Virus record (IMG/VR): IMGVR_UViG_3300032240_001164
Location: 1 to 38,279 of that record
Reading direction: 5' to 3' (one strand)
DNA from: a virus
DNA length: 38,279 bases
Shown here: one piece after another, positions 10,901-17,610 of the stretch
Numbering within the stretch: the first letter of the stretch is position 1
Layout of the letters: each line of letters opens with the position of its first letter
Notes under the pieces: model-generated
Databases searched by the model: none
What the model was told of the DNA's origin: nothing
Seen by the model: the letters and a program-made list of their open reading frames with translations, nothing else
Made by a program: the position numbers and the translations under genes

Positions 10901-11542
10901 ACTGGAGCCGTAACGGTTACTGGTTTATCTGCTGGAGCTTCAAATACAGTAACAGTAAGCTATTCATCTTTTGGATATAATACTACATATCCAACAGCAG
11001 CTGGAACTGCATTATCTACATATACCATTTCATATAATGCTAATGGTGGAACTGGAGCTCCATCATCTCAAACTAAAACTTCTGGAAATACATTAACCCT
11101 TACATCAACAAAGCCAACTAGATCTGGATATACTTTTCAAAATTGGAATACAAATTCTTCGGGAACTGGAACAAGTTACTCTTCTGGAGGAAGTTTTACA
11201 ACAGATGCAGATACTACATTATATGCAATATGGTTGATTAATGCACCAGCAAATCCAACTAATTTTACAATTAATTCTGCTGGTACTGCATCATGGACAG
11301 CATCTTCAACAGCAACAAGTTATAATATAGTGCTTTGGCTTGCAAGTAGTAGTGCTGGTAAAAATGCTTATTATTATGGAACAATAACTGGTATTACTGG
11401 AACTAGTTATGTTCTGCCGTCTGGAACAAATCCCACCACGGGTGTTTTTTGTAATTATAGAGAAGGATATATAATTGCGGTAAATGCTGGTGGAGCTTCT
11501 GGGGGAACTGCCTGGTATCCATCATCAACTACATATGTATAA
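7946..11542 (+). CDS. Giant tail adhesin with PKD-like and InlB-type repeats
   Basis: This 1198-residue protein is extremely rich in Ser, Thr, Tyr, Gly and Asn and contains no catalytic motif. Residues 1-48 hold three copies of a short W/FVK unit (WNQVTDFFVKTEAGKWSKV) common at the start of actinophage tail proteins. Residues about 440-530 are PKD-like (KIDYGDGSDSGWQTF, then HSYDNSGTYTATI). Two domains occur twice: A at about 558-632 and 853-930 (GPYYQ, TPDAT, VRS, DW), and B at about 759-832 and 950-1024 (VTVTGLS-like). Residues about 1025-1097 match the Listeria-Bacteroides/InlB B-repeat (YNANGGTG, TRSGYTFQNWNT, YAIW), followed by a final FnIII-like domain. It is probably the main host-surface binding fibre. 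There is no signal peptide, as expected for a virion protein. Confidence 0.75.
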   Translation: MAQKLFVKTNGLSWNQVTDFFVKTEAGKWSKVTRAFVKVASNAWYQFFLNADLPMPSNTDNISIRTGGYNGAVDYTYEFIDTPLYGHDGAYTNYTSISGRKFVYATTSGGNKNNLELDDILNTQSKQILADGTYVQYTVHVANGSDSGNSIDPISDPIFMIKRMPSIKSKSLSGTLTAGSTLTFNFNFANNWYESVDQVASKIQWYRSSNGTSFDTLLQETPVYLLVSSDTSSGLVGKDTYKTVDPDDTGSYIVVNVVLSNSYTNYPSPGTITDSATKTSTTISGNINITTNDFTDSVLNERAYDNSYGLGAGGGWYLNATATGVDSSTTYRTRYRIFNWQTAVYYNMNGTSYSNPESAWTSYTANSSGTGTISNVSISNGTATIKDYFYIDETYFNGSTYVVSGSALPRWAIEVEVAAIRAGATTTASYGLIYIHAGIYPSISVNKTSTSPNTSLTFSGTLSGYPSSYVGYPTKYKIDYGDGSDSGWQTFSYGTTTPQNYSLNHSYDNSGTYTATIFAAPIKTTKTTTITVSPALTAPTITNVTQVAAYAPITATVTGGGPYYQMYWTYGAAPTGSFTPDATSSTTTLTDSTGPTSVGSVNVYVRSTSSLNETSIGPSGLASDWANYPFTVLTDTPNQTIAPSVSPYYPTDVYYPNSISWSGGTYPNAKSVTSVLIYGIYPTDFKSPTFDTSASYRTANPYYLASNDGTGTPYYFAVRDTVIGYDNLSYYYYSYPNRYVRSQPGTLSAPTYDSYVSSVGGFTTKINNYDSNNTYSVSLGSYNSSTVPSVSVSAGTVTMTGMSDSSYAYFTVTVSKGGYSNNSSQTYGYSAAFSSPTPSSVSYSSNTFTINFSGGSGPYYQVWYQATQATSAPTLSGTVSSTPDATGSSSPITKTLTGSPGYTYHWWVRSAKTLNATGSGNVTDWSGPVSVTIPNVNMTTAPTYSVTNTTTGFTASVNNTPNPSGGTYGLFSNSNGNASTTVNYSTGAVTVTGLSAGASNTVTVSYSSFGYNTTYPTAAGTALSTYTISYNANGGTGAPSSQTKTSGNTLTLTSTKPTRSGYTFQNWNTNSSGTGTSYSSGGSFTTDADTTLYAIWLINAPANPTNFTINSAGTASWTASSTATSYNIVLWLASSSAGKNAYYYGTITGITGTSYVLPSGTNPTTGVFCNYREGYIIAVNAGGASGGTAWYPSSTTYV

Positions 11543-11566
11543 TTATTAAAATGGAGAAACATAAAT

Positions 11567-11770
11567 ATGTTAAATAATGAAGAAAAAATACAATTTATTA
11601 TTAACGAATTAAATAATTTAAAAGTTATTAGAGAAGGATTTATCAAAAACGAACCAGAGCATTTAGGGAAATACATTTTAGAAGACGAATTGGCAATTTG
11701 TGACTCTAGAAAAGCTTTTCTTTTAAGCACGTTAGAAGGTTTAGGTGGTCAATATGTTACTATTGACTAA
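11567..11770 (+). CDS. Small acidic helical protein (unknown)
   Basis: This 67-residue protein is predicted to be helical, with an N-terminal NNEEKIQFIINELNNLKVI and a C-terminal DSRKAFLLSTLEGLG. I recognise no family. A weak GGAGAAA lies about ten bases upstream of the ATG. It is the first of three short helical proteins after the adhesin. Their similar openings (NNEEKIQ here, TNEEKLQ in the next gene) suggest a local duplication. They might be fibre chaperones or small virion proteins. Confidence 0.6.
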   Translation: MLNNEEKIQFIINELNNLKVIREGFIKNEPEHLGKYILEDELAICDSRKAFLLSTLEGLGGQYVTID

Positions 11771-11790
11771 TTTTTAATTAATGATATAAT
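11763..11790 (+). promoter_or_regulatory. Promoter TTGACT-16-TATAAT
   Basis: A TTGACT -35 box (11763-11768) and a TATAAT -10 box (11785-11790) are 16 bases apart, with the TG of an extended -10 (TGATATAAT). The expected start is near 11797, just inside or before AAGGAGG (11795-11801), giving a very short leader to ATG 11807. It would serve the small genes and the rest of the tail operon up to the terminator at 13023. Confidence 0.65.
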
Positions 11791-11806
11791 ATGAAAGGAG
11801 GCAAAA

Positions 11807-12022
11807 ATGACATATGAATTAACAAACGAAGAAAAGCTTCAGATTGTAGATCAACACCTTAAATCTTTAGAATTTTCTCTTTATGGATTAGAACTAGATC
11901 TAATCCAAGCCCAAGCTGCTACTCCAGTAGATTCAGCTCAAGTTACATCAGTTAATGATTCAATTTCAAAAATTGAAGCTAAAAAAGATGCAGTATTAGT
12001 AGAACGTACTAAATTAGTATAA
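11807..12022 (+). CDS. Small coiled-coil protein
   Basis: This 71-residue, almost fully helical protein has heptad-like spacing (LQIVDQHLKSLEFSLYGLEL, then ISKIEAKKDAVLVERTKLV). It carries the best ribosome binding site in the tail region (AAGGAGG, five bases before ATG) and its own promoter, so it is probably made in quantity. The opening TNEEKLQ resembles NNEEKIQ of the gene before. The family is not recognised. A role as a fibre-assembly chaperone or trimerisation partner is only a guess from position and shape. Confidence 0.65.
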   Translation: MTYELTNEEKLQIVDQHLKSLEFSLYGLELDLIQAQAATPVDSAQVTSVNDSISKIEAKKDAVLVERTKLV

Positions 12023-12036
12023 TAGAATAGGTAAAC

Positions 12037-12219
12037 ATGGCAAGTAGAGAAGAATTAGTAATAACTGCATTACAGCAGCGCATTGGAGAATTGGTATCAA
12101 ATTATGAAACTCAAATGGCAATTTTACGTGCAGAAATTACAGACTTGGTTACTGGAAGGAATGCAAAGAGTGAAGCGGTTCAAGAATTCTCCGAGCATAT
12201 TAGTAACCTCTCCGACTAA
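12037..12219 (+). CDS. Small coiled-coil protein
   Basis: This 60-residue protein is helical throughout (LQQRIGELVSNYETQMAIL, then EITDLVTGRN), consistent with a single coiled coil. It follows the previous coiled-coil gene by 14 bases. Its 3' half is overlapped in another frame by the next gene, which is unusual for such a small gene and means one of the two starts could be wrong. The family is not recognised. Confidence 0.5.
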   Translation: MASREELVITALQQRIGELVSNYETQMAILRAEITDLVTGRNAKSEAVQEFSEHISNLSD

Positions 12220-12565
12220 TTTTCCATCTGGCATAGCTGTTAAAACAGATAAGGCCACATATTGGATTAAAGACGGAAAAAGATTTAAGTTGATTTCAGA
12301 TAGGGCTGAAAGATCTTGGTTATTTACAACAGTAAATGCAACCGAAGAAGCCCTGTCTGGGATTAGATTGGCTGGAAAACTTGGTTTTAGAGACGGTGCT
12401 TTGATAAAAAACATAGCAGATGGTAAAATATACTTAGTATCTCAGAATAAACTAAGACACATTGTTGATCCAGATTCTTTTACAAGATATGGGTTAAATA
12501 GATCTTTAACTATCGAAGTCTCAGAGTCTGAAATAAAAGCACATGAATTTGGGGAGGACTTATAA
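12161..12565 (+). CDS. Two-repeat surface-type protein (YWIKDGKRF / YLVSQNKLRHI)
   Basis: The start is uncertain. The frame could open at TTG 12083, ATG 12161 or GTG 12170, and the GGAAGGA at 12154-12160 is best spaced for GTG 12170. The conserved part runs from about 12215. It holds two copies of a beta repeat: GIAVKTDKATYWIKDGKRF and, about 45 residues on, GALIKNIADGKIYLVSQNKL followed by RHIVDPDSFTRYGL. The second matches a motif I know from bacterial cell-surface proteins (YLVS-x-x-K-x-RHI-x-x-P-x-x-F-x-x-Y/L-G). In a phage tail region it could be a virion decoration or host-surface binding protein. Confidence 0.65.
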   Translation: MQRVKRFKNSPSILVTSPTNFPSGIAVKTDKATYWIKDGKRFKLISDRAERSWLFTTVNATEEALSGIRLAGKLGFRDGALIKNIADGKIYLVSQNKLRHIVDPDSFTRYGLNRSLTIEVSESEIKAHEFGEDL

Positions 12566-12978
12566 TGGCAGATTTAATTTCTGTTGTATTTAATGAAGGT
12601 GAGCCATTAGACCCTAAAAAACTTAATGATTTAAGATTAAATATTACAAATACTTATGCTACTGCGTCAAGTCTTCAAAACTCTACATCCTCTGGAACAC
12701 AAACAATTCTTATGGATACTGGACAAACTCCTTCAGTAACAGTAACTGTTGGAAAAATTGGAACCGTAGCATTGCCAATCAATGCTAAATTTGGTTCTAC
12801 CATTCCTACATTTGTGGTCTCATTAGGCTCTACATTAGCCGCAGGAGACTCAGTGAGTGTCGGTGTTACAAATACTTCAACCCAAACTCCAAAAGCCGTC
12901 ATATCTTATTCTGCGGCTCCTAAAGGAACCACATCCAAATCTTTTGTAATTAATTATATTGCATTTGCATTGGCTTAA
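12565..12978 (+). CDS. Small beta-rich tail protein (unknown)
   Basis: This 137-residue protein opens with VVFNEGEPLDPKKLNDLRLN, a start seen in phage baseplate or fibre proteins that begin with a short helix. It continues as Thr/Ser/Val-rich beta strands (SVTVTVGKIGTVALPINAKF; DSVSVGVTNTSTQTP) and ends INYIAFALA. Its ATG overlaps the previous stop (TAATG). It is the last gene of the tail operon; a promoter begins four bases after its stop and a terminator follows. It is probably a virion structural protein. Confidence 0.6.
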   Translation: MADLISVVFNEGEPLDPKKLNDLRLNITNTYATASSLQNSTSSGTQTILMDTGQTPSVTVTVGKIGTVALPINAKFGSTIPTFVVSLGSTLAAGDSVSVGVTNTSTQTPKAVISYSAAPKGTTSKSFVINYIAFALA

Positions 12979-12982
12979 CCCC

Positions 12983-13010
12983 TTGACACCCTGAGTGTTT
13001 ATGTTATAAT
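12983..13010 (+). promoter_or_regulatory. Consensus promoter TTGACA-16-TATAAT
   Basis: TTGACA (12983-12988) and TATAAT (13005-13010) are separated by 16 bases, with the TG of an extended -10. This is one of the best promoters in the window. Transcription would start near 13017. Oddly, a perfect hairpin with a T run begins only about six bases after that start, so most transcripts should end at about 30 nucleotides unless read-through is controlled. It precedes the replication half of the map. Confidence 0.8.
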
Positions 13011-13022
13011 TTAGTTGTATCT

Positions 13023-13048
13023 AAGTCACGAAATGCGTGACTTTTTTT
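13023..13048 (+). terminator. Intrinsic terminator
   Basis: AAGTCACG (13023-13030) pairs perfectly with CGTGACTT (13036-13043) around the loop AAATG, and a run of seven T ends at 13048. This is a textbook rho-independent terminator for the tail operon. It lies downstream of the promoter at 12983-13010, so it can also attenuate that promoter. Confidence 0.85.
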
Positions 13049-13064
13049 GTATTAAGGTTTTTAA

Positions 13065-13868
13065 ATGGCGAATGATTTAAAGTGGATGCTATCATCTGAT
13101 CAGCAATTTCCATATCAAGATGACAAAGCAATTGCTTTATGGTTTAAGGTTATGAAATGGTTTAAGCCAGATGTAGTAGATTATTTGGGCGATACAGATG
13201 ATCAGGCATGCTACAGCAAGTATACCGAAGGTCGTTCAGCGGAATTTTTAAACCTTCATAAAACTGATAGCAAAGATCTTATTGTGCCAATGATGCGTCA
13301 TGAGGCAAAAGGAGCAAGAGATTTTTATGCTAAAACTCGTGAAATGCTTCCAGATGCACAACTGTTTTCCGCTTTAGGAAATCACGATATTAGAATTTTT
13401 AATTATGTGGACGCAAAGCTTCCAGATTATATTAATGAAGTAACCCCAGAATCCCTATGGTCTTTGGATTCTTTGGGTTACGAATACATTTATTATAACG
13501 AACTGCCTAAACGGAGATTTGGAGATATCCACGTTCACCATGGACTTTCAATTGCCGATACTGGAGCTGTTAGAAAAGATATGAATGATCTTCAAATTTC
13601 ATTAATTCGTGGACATTCACATAGAATTGCATCTCATTTTCAAACATACGAGCTTAGAAATAATGGCGAAGGTGAAACAATTCGTGGTTATGAAATTGGA
13701 CATATGTGTGATGAAAAAAGTTCTGGAATGAAATACATGCAACACCATGATTGGCAAAAAGGTTTTGCAATTGCTCACATTGAAAATGGAGAATATCCAC
13801 ATATTCAAATGGTACATATTTCTCCAAACTATACTTGTGTAGTAGATGGAAAGTTATTTAGCTTATAA
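13065..13868 (+). CDS. Calcineurin-like metallophosphoesterase
   Basis: The 267-residue protein carries the metal-binding set of the calcineurin-like superfamily: SSDQQ (D12), GDTDD (D43), GNHD (residues 105-108), HHG in the middle of the second half, and GHSH (183-186). The first motif has Gln where most members have His (D-x-H), a variation seen in some phage members. Such enzymes hydrolyse phosphomonoesters or phosphodiesters with two metal ions. In actinophages they often sit at the head of the replication genes, and the substrate is usually unknown. AAGG lies about seven bases before the ATG. No membrane segment or signal peptide is present, so it acts in the cytoplasm. Confidence 0.85.
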   Translation: MANDLKWMLSSDQQFPYQDDKAIALWFKVMKWFKPDVVDYLGDTDDQACYSKYTEGRSAEFLNLHKTDSKDLIVPMMRHEAKGARDFYAKTREMLPDAQLFSALGNHDIRIFNYVDAKLPDYINEVTPESLWSLDSLGYEYIYYNELPKRRFGDIHVHHGLSIADTGAVRKDMNDLQISLIRGHSHRIASHFQTYELRNNGEGETIRGYEIGHMCDEKSSGMKYMQHHDWQKGFAIAHIENGEYPHIQMVHISPNYTCVVDGKLFSL

Positions 13869-14053
13869 TGTGGTGCAAAAAATGTGGTGGCAGGGTTTTT
13901 ATAGATAGAGTATTTTCTCAAAAAATGCATATTGAGCTGTACTGCTTAATGTGTGGTAAAAGATGGATGATCAATAAAGAAACGAGTGCATTCGGAAGAT
14001 GGTTGTACAAAAAAGAAACCGAACACAAAAAAAGTTTCGGTATTTTTTCTTAA
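13868..14053 (+). CDS. Small zinc-ribbon protein
   Basis: This 61-residue protein has two CxxC pairs (C3/C6 and C26/C29) in a zinc-ribbon arrangement: WCKKCGG and YCLMCGKRW. A basic C-terminal tail (LYKKETEHKK) could touch nucleic acid. The ATG overlaps the stop of the phosphoesterase gene (TAATG), so the two are co-translated. Function is unknown. Many phage proteins of this type bind DNA, or bind RNA polymerase or host proteins. Confidence 0.7.
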   Translation: MWCKKCGGRVFIDRVFSQKMHIELYCLMCGKRWMINKETSAFGRWLYKKETEHKKSFGIFS

Positions 14054-14079
14054 ACAATAAATTACATAAAGTAATAAGA

Positions 14080-14481
14080 ATGTCCAGGTCTAAAGATCAG
14101 GTCGTTGCTTGGTGCTATGATGATAAGAAAAGATTATTATATTCTTATATTGATGTTCAAAAAAATATGCAAAATGCATATACAGTTAAACAAGTAGGTC
14201 AACTATTAAATAGACATAAGATTACTCTCGAAGAATATATTTTGCAGGGCAAAATTAGCGAACCTAAAAGAATATATCCAATAGGCAATCCTGATAGCAA
14301 ATGGTCTCAATTTATGTTTAGTGAATCTGATATACTTAAAATTCATGAATATATATTAGAAGCTGGAAATACTAAAAATATTCCTTCAAGATCTGAATTG
14401 ATAGCCCTTCTCAAAAACAATATGATATTGTATACTAAGACAGAAGACGGAAAGTTTGTACCTGTATGGAAGGCGGAATAG
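14080..14481 (+). CDS. MerR/excisionase-like DNA-binding protein (putative)
   Basis: I place the start at ATG 14080; an in-frame upstream start at 13999 would overlap the zinc-ribbon gene. The product has 133 residues. Residues about 33-90 look like a winged helix-turn-helix of the MerR/excisionase type: YTVKQVGQLLNRHKITLEEY, then GKISEPKRIYPI and FMFSESDILKIHEYI. This matches the pattern in which a recognition helix is followed by a wing and a specificity helix. It probably binds DNA, perhaps as a regulator or replication factor. With no integrase in view, a role in excision is unlikely. Confidence 0.6.
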   Translation: MSRSKDQVVAWCYDDKKRLLYSYIDVQKNMQNAYTVKQVGQLLNRHKITLEEYILQGKISEPKRIYPIGNPDSKWSQFMFSESDILKIHEYILEAGNTKNIPSRSELIALLKNNMILYTKTEDGKFVPVWKAE

Positions 14482-14588
14482 TGAGCAGAGTTGTTATTTG
14501 TCCAGACTGTAAAAAAGAATGGGAACTTCGTTGGGGTATTTTTGGGCACGATAGTTTATCTAGACATATGAAGGCGGAACACAAATGA
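14481..14588 (+). CDS. Tiny C2H2-type zinc-finger protein
   Basis: This 35-residue frame starts with GTG, sharing its G with the TAG stop of the gene before. It reads ICPDC, then about 18 residues, then LSRHMKAEH: C7-x2-C10 and H29-x4-H34, the spacing of a classical C2H2 finger with a somewhat long middle. A GGAAGGCGGA sequence lies just upstream. It ends by overlapping the next start (ATGA). It is a plausible DNA- or RNA-binding micro-protein. The stop-start overlaps on both sides support it as a real gene. Confidence 0.65.
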   Translation: MSRVVICPDCKKEWELRWGIFGHDSLSRHMKAEHK

Positions 14589-14662
14589 AAGAAATCTTAG
14601 GGTATGGCTTAGTTATATTTGGCACCATCATTGCTTTAAATATTGGAGGTTTTAGAAAATGA
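14585..14662 (+). CDS. Tiny membrane protein
   Basis: This 25-residue frame is overlapped at both ends (ATGA with the previous gene, ATGA with the next). It contains one hydrophobic helix (YGLVIFGTIIALNIGG) flanked by Lys at the start and Arg-Lys at the end, consistent with a single-pass inner-membrane peptide. The overlaps and an internal GGAGG just before the next start support it. Function is unknown. Confidence 0.5.
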   Translation: MKEILGYGLVIFGTIIALNIGGFRK

Positions 14663-14862
14663 CAACTAAAGTAAAGGTCGACTTATCGTTTACTAGAAAT
14701 CTAGGAAATTATGAAAGCATTAAAATTGGGATTGGCGTTGAAGATGATATTAGGCAGGGCGAGAATGTAGATTCTGCTACAGAAAGAGTTTATAAGTTTG
14801 TAGAAGATAAACTTATTGAGAAAACTCGTGAAGTTGAAGAAGAGTTAAAGCGTGGCAAATAG
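14659..14862 (+). CDS. Conserved-type phage protein of unknown function
   Basis: This 67-residue protein has two halves: strands (KVDLSFTRNLGNYESIKIGI) and a long charged helix at the end (KFVEDKLIEKTREVEEELKR). It has a strong GGAGG eight to ten bases before ATG. I recall similar short proteins next to replication genes in other phages but cannot name the family. It overlaps the next gene by 11 bases. Confidence 0.65.
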   Translation: MTTKVKVDLSFTRNLGNYESIKIGIGVEDDIRQGENVDSATERVYKFVEDKLIEKTREVEEELKRGK

Positions 14863-15172
14863 TAAAGAACCTTATATTTTGTTGACCACATATCAAAATT
14901 TATATAAAGAAAAGTATAATAAAGTGCCAACTTTAAATAAATATAGGGATAAATGGGGAATGCAAGATGTGATAGATAGCGTCGGATATTCTCGTGCAGA
15001 TGAATTATTAAAATATTATTTTAGAGTTGGAAAGCAGGGACATTCTCTGCAATTTTTCTTTTACAATTTTGATAAATTAGATATAATGGAAAAAGAAATT
15101 GTAAGGGATAAGCAAAATAGACAAGTTTTGCAGGCGGCTACCAAGAAGTTAGTTGAGGAGGAGACAGAGTGA
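14852..15172 (+). CDS. Hypothetical protein upstream of the helicase
   Basis: A GTG start at 14852 overlaps the preceding gene. The 106-residue protein is helical, rich in Lys, Tyr and Phe, with a recognisable core VGYSRADELLKYYFRVGKQG followed by SLQFFFYNFDKL. The next gene, a DnaB-like helicase, starts four bases inside its end. By position it could be a helicase loader or replication accessory, but the sequence does not prove this. No metal or nucleotide-binding motif was seen. Confidence 0.6.
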   Translation: MANSKEPYILLTTYQNLYKEKYNKVPTLNKYRDKWGMQDVIDSVGYSRADELLKYYFRVGKQGHSLQFFFYNFDKLDIMEKEIVRDKQNRQVLQAATKKLVEEETE

Positions 15173-16407
15173 ATACAGAAGCAACATTAATATCTTCAGT
15201 TTGTAAGAATAAAGATATCAGCACCCTGCTTGCGGATAACGTGGATGATCTATTTACATCCCACAAAGATATCTGGGAAGGTTTAAAGTCATATTATTAT
15301 AAATTTAAATCTGTTCCAGAGGTCGGAGTTCTTCAAGAAAAGTTTAAGGATTTTGAGCCAGACACCAATATTAAAGCAGAAACTGGATACTATTTAGATA
15401 TTCTAAAAAATGAATATCTTTCTGCAAAACTTAAGAGTATTATTTTGCAAAGCGGTTCCGCATTAAAAGAAGATGCTGCCGCTAGAGTGCTTGCCGATAT
15501 GCAAAGCAAGCTTGCTAATCTTTCTAGGTTTACAAATAATGTAAGAGATTTAGATGTTACAGATTTAGAATCAGCAGAAAGACATTTTCTTTCAGTCAAA
15601 GATAGATCTGCAGCGATGGGCGGTTCACCAGGAATTAAAACTGGATTTCAAGCAATCGATGCTGCATACCCTACAGGAATGGCTCCAGGACACCTTATCG
15701 TGGCTATTGGATGGCCAGGTAAGGGTAAAACGTGGTTTACATCTTACCTAGCTTGTAAAGCTTGGGAACAAGGCTTTAAACCCATGATTGTTTCTCTTGA
15801 AATGTCTCCAGAAAATATGCGAGATCGTATTTATACAATGCTAGGATCTGGTCTATTTAAAGCATCTGATTTTTCAAAAGGTGATATCAATATAGATGAT
15901 TTCAGAACTTGGGGAAAGAAAAAATTTGAAGGCAAGAATAGTTTTGTTCTTATTTCAAACGAAGGAACGGCAGAAGTTACCCCTGCTACAATTCAGGGTA
16001 AAATAGATCAACACAAACCAGATCTTGTAATTCTAGATTATCATCAATTGTTTAATGATAACAAGCGTTCTAATTCAGAAGTTGAAAGAAATAGAAATAT
16101 TTCTCGTGAATTTAAATTACTCGCAGTATCTAATGGTATTCCAATTATCGATATTACTGCTGCAACTGCAGATGATATATCGGACCAAGATCATCCACCG
16201 ATGATGAGTCAAGTTGCATGGTCAAAAGCTATTGAATATGATGCTGACATGGCTATGGCAATTCATAGATATCCTCAAACAAATATTATTGAGGTTGTTT
16301 CTAGAAAAAATCGTCACGGCCAAGATTTTGATTTCCATTTAGATTGGGATATCAATCGAGGAATTATTAAAGAGCTTTATGACTACGTACAGCCATCGTC
16401 CAATTAA
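15169..16407 (+). CDS. dnaB: DnaB-like replicative DNA helicase
   Basis: This 412-residue RecA-fold helicase starts with GTG at 15169 after GGAGGAGACAGA. The N-terminal helical domain (about 1-130) resembles the DnaB N-domain. Walker A is at GWPGKGKTW, preceded by PTGMAPGHLIVAI, and Walker B is PDLVILDYHQLF. The sensor/finger region is VVSRKNRHGQDFDFHLDW near the end. It would unwind DNA at the phage fork as a hexamer. It is shorter than cellular DnaB (about 450-470), mainly in the N-terminal half. It is followed by primase, SSB and polymerase genes, so the phage appears to encode most of its own replisome. Confidence 0.9.
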   Translation: MNTEATLISSVCKNKDISTLLADNVDDLFTSHKDIWEGLKSYYYKFKSVPEVGVLQEKFKDFEPDTNIKAETGYYLDILKNEYLSAKLKSIILQSGSALKEDAAARVLADMQSKLANLSRFTNNVRDLDVTDLESAERHFLSVKDRSAAMGGSPGIKTGFQAIDAAYPTGMAPGHLIVAIGWPGKGKTWFTSYLACKAWEQGFKPMIVSLEMSPENMRDRIYTMLGSGLFKASDFSKGDINIDDFRTWGKKKFEGKNSFVLISNEGTAEVTPATIQGKIDQHKPDLVILDYHQLFNDNKRSNSEVERNRNISREFKLLAVSNGIPIIDITAATADDISDQDHPPMMSQVAWSKAIEYDADMAMAIHRYPQTNIIEVVSRKNRHGQDFDFHLDWDINRGIIKELYDYVQPSSN

Positions 16408-16687
16408 ACGATTTCAAATTAATGTAGAATTTAGAGATGATTCTGACATGATTAAATTAAAATATCAATATGAATCCATGTTGACGCATAAAATGAAATC
16501 AGAAGGTTATGCCAGAGTGCTTGACATAGACCCTGGGTTTTCAGTAGAATTTACTGGAGAGACATGGAAGTTTTTAATGACTTTGCACGGAGTATATGTA
16601 GGAAGGAAAAAAGCATGGCAATCAGAAGGCTTAACGCAAGGCAAGTTGATTCTACAAAATACGCCCCAAGCCATATCAAGTCTATAA
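16379..16687 (+). CDS. Conserved-type phage replication-region protein
   Basis: This 102-residue protein overlaps the helicase end by 29 bases and the primase start by about 73 bases in a different frame. The core FRDDSDMIKLKYQYESML, then FSVEFTGETWKFLMTLHGVY, then GRKKAWQSEG, resembles short proteins I remember beside primase genes in other actinophages. That supports the whole frame even though its 3' end is double-coding with the primase. Function is unknown. No nucleotide-binding motif was seen. Confidence 0.65.
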   Translation: MTTYSHRPIKRFQINVEFRDDSDMIKLKYQYESMLTHKMKSEGYARVLDIDPGFSVEFTGETWKFLMTLHGVYVGRKKAWQSEGLTQGKLILQNTPQAISSL

Positions 16688-17610
16688 TCAAAGGGCTGGG
16701 TATTGAACTTACTGGCGAAACTGGAAATGATTTCTTATGCTATTGTCCATTTCATTCCAATAGACATACCTCTAGTTTTAGCGTAAGTAGAGAAATTGGT
16801 GCTTTTATTTGTTTTAATCCAGCATGCGGTGAAGCTGGAACATTAATTGAATTAATTAAAAAAGTTTTAAATAAAAATGACTATGAGGCTATTAGATACA
16901 TTGCTAATAAGGAAACAGAGTCGTTGAATAACTTTGATGAAATTATGTCCGAAATGTTTGAAGAAAAACCGATGTTCGAAGAATTTTCTCAGGAAACATT
17001 AGATAGACTGCATAACGATTTAGCTGGTAGCAAACAGGGTCGAGATTACCTAGAGTCCAGAGGTATTAATATTCAATCAATGAAAGATTTTTTATTGGGA
17101 TATTCTCCATCCATGAATATGGTTGTTACTCCAGTTCATAGTCCAGACGGCCTTCCGATAGGTATTGTTGGTAGATCAATAGAAGGAAAATCTTTTAAGA
17201 ATAGCACGAATTTGCCTAAGAGCAAAACTTTATTTAACATTCACCGTGCTAAAAAAATTGGAGATAATGTTATTGTTGTAGAATCAAATTTCGATGCTAT
17301 TAGAATTCATCAAGCAGGATTTCCAAATGTAGTTGCAACATTAGGTGGATTTTTGTCTACAGAGCAACAACATATTTTAAATAGATACTTTAACAAAATT
17401 ACAATTATGACTGATGCAGATTCTGCTGGAAGAGAATTAGGCAAAAGTATATCTAATAAATTAAAAAATAAAGACATCTTGTGGGCTTCTTATAGTTATG
17501 GTAAGATATACCCACATGAAGCTAAAGATGCAGGAGATATGACCGAAGAGGAAATAAAAACTTGTATAAAAAATGCTGTTTCAGATATTGAATATCGTTC
17601 ATGGATATGA
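16615..17610 (+). CDS. dnaG: DnaG-like primase (CHC2 zinc finger and Toprim)
   Basis: I choose ATG 16615, which has AGGAAGG eight bases upstream; the frame could open at 16564 but without a site. The product has 331 residues. The zinc domain is CYCPFHSNRHTSSFSVS, then GAFICFNPACGEAG (CHC2 type). The Toprim domain has VVESNFDAIRIHQAGFPNVV, then TLGG, and DADSAGRELG, which are the metal-binding acidic residues of primases. The C-terminal helicase-binding domain is much reduced compared with bacterial DnaG (about 600 residues). It would make RNA primers with the helicase encoded just upstream. Confidence 0.9.
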   Translation: MAIRRLNARQVDSTKYAPSHIKSIIKGLGIELTGETGNDFLCYCPFHSNRHTSSFSVSREIGAFICFNPACGEAGTLIELIKKVLNKNDYEAIRYIANKETESLNNFDEIMSEMFEEKPMFEEFSQETLDRLHNDLAGSKQGRDYLESRGINIQSMKDFLLGYSPSMNMVVTPVHSPDGLPIGIVGRSIEGKSFKNSTNLPKSKTLFNIHRAKKIGDNVIVVESNFDAIRIHQAGFPNVVATLGGFLSTEQQHILNRYFNKITIMTDADSAGRELGKSISNKLKNKDILWASYSYGKIYPHEAKDAGDMTEEEIKTCIKNAVSDIEYRSWI

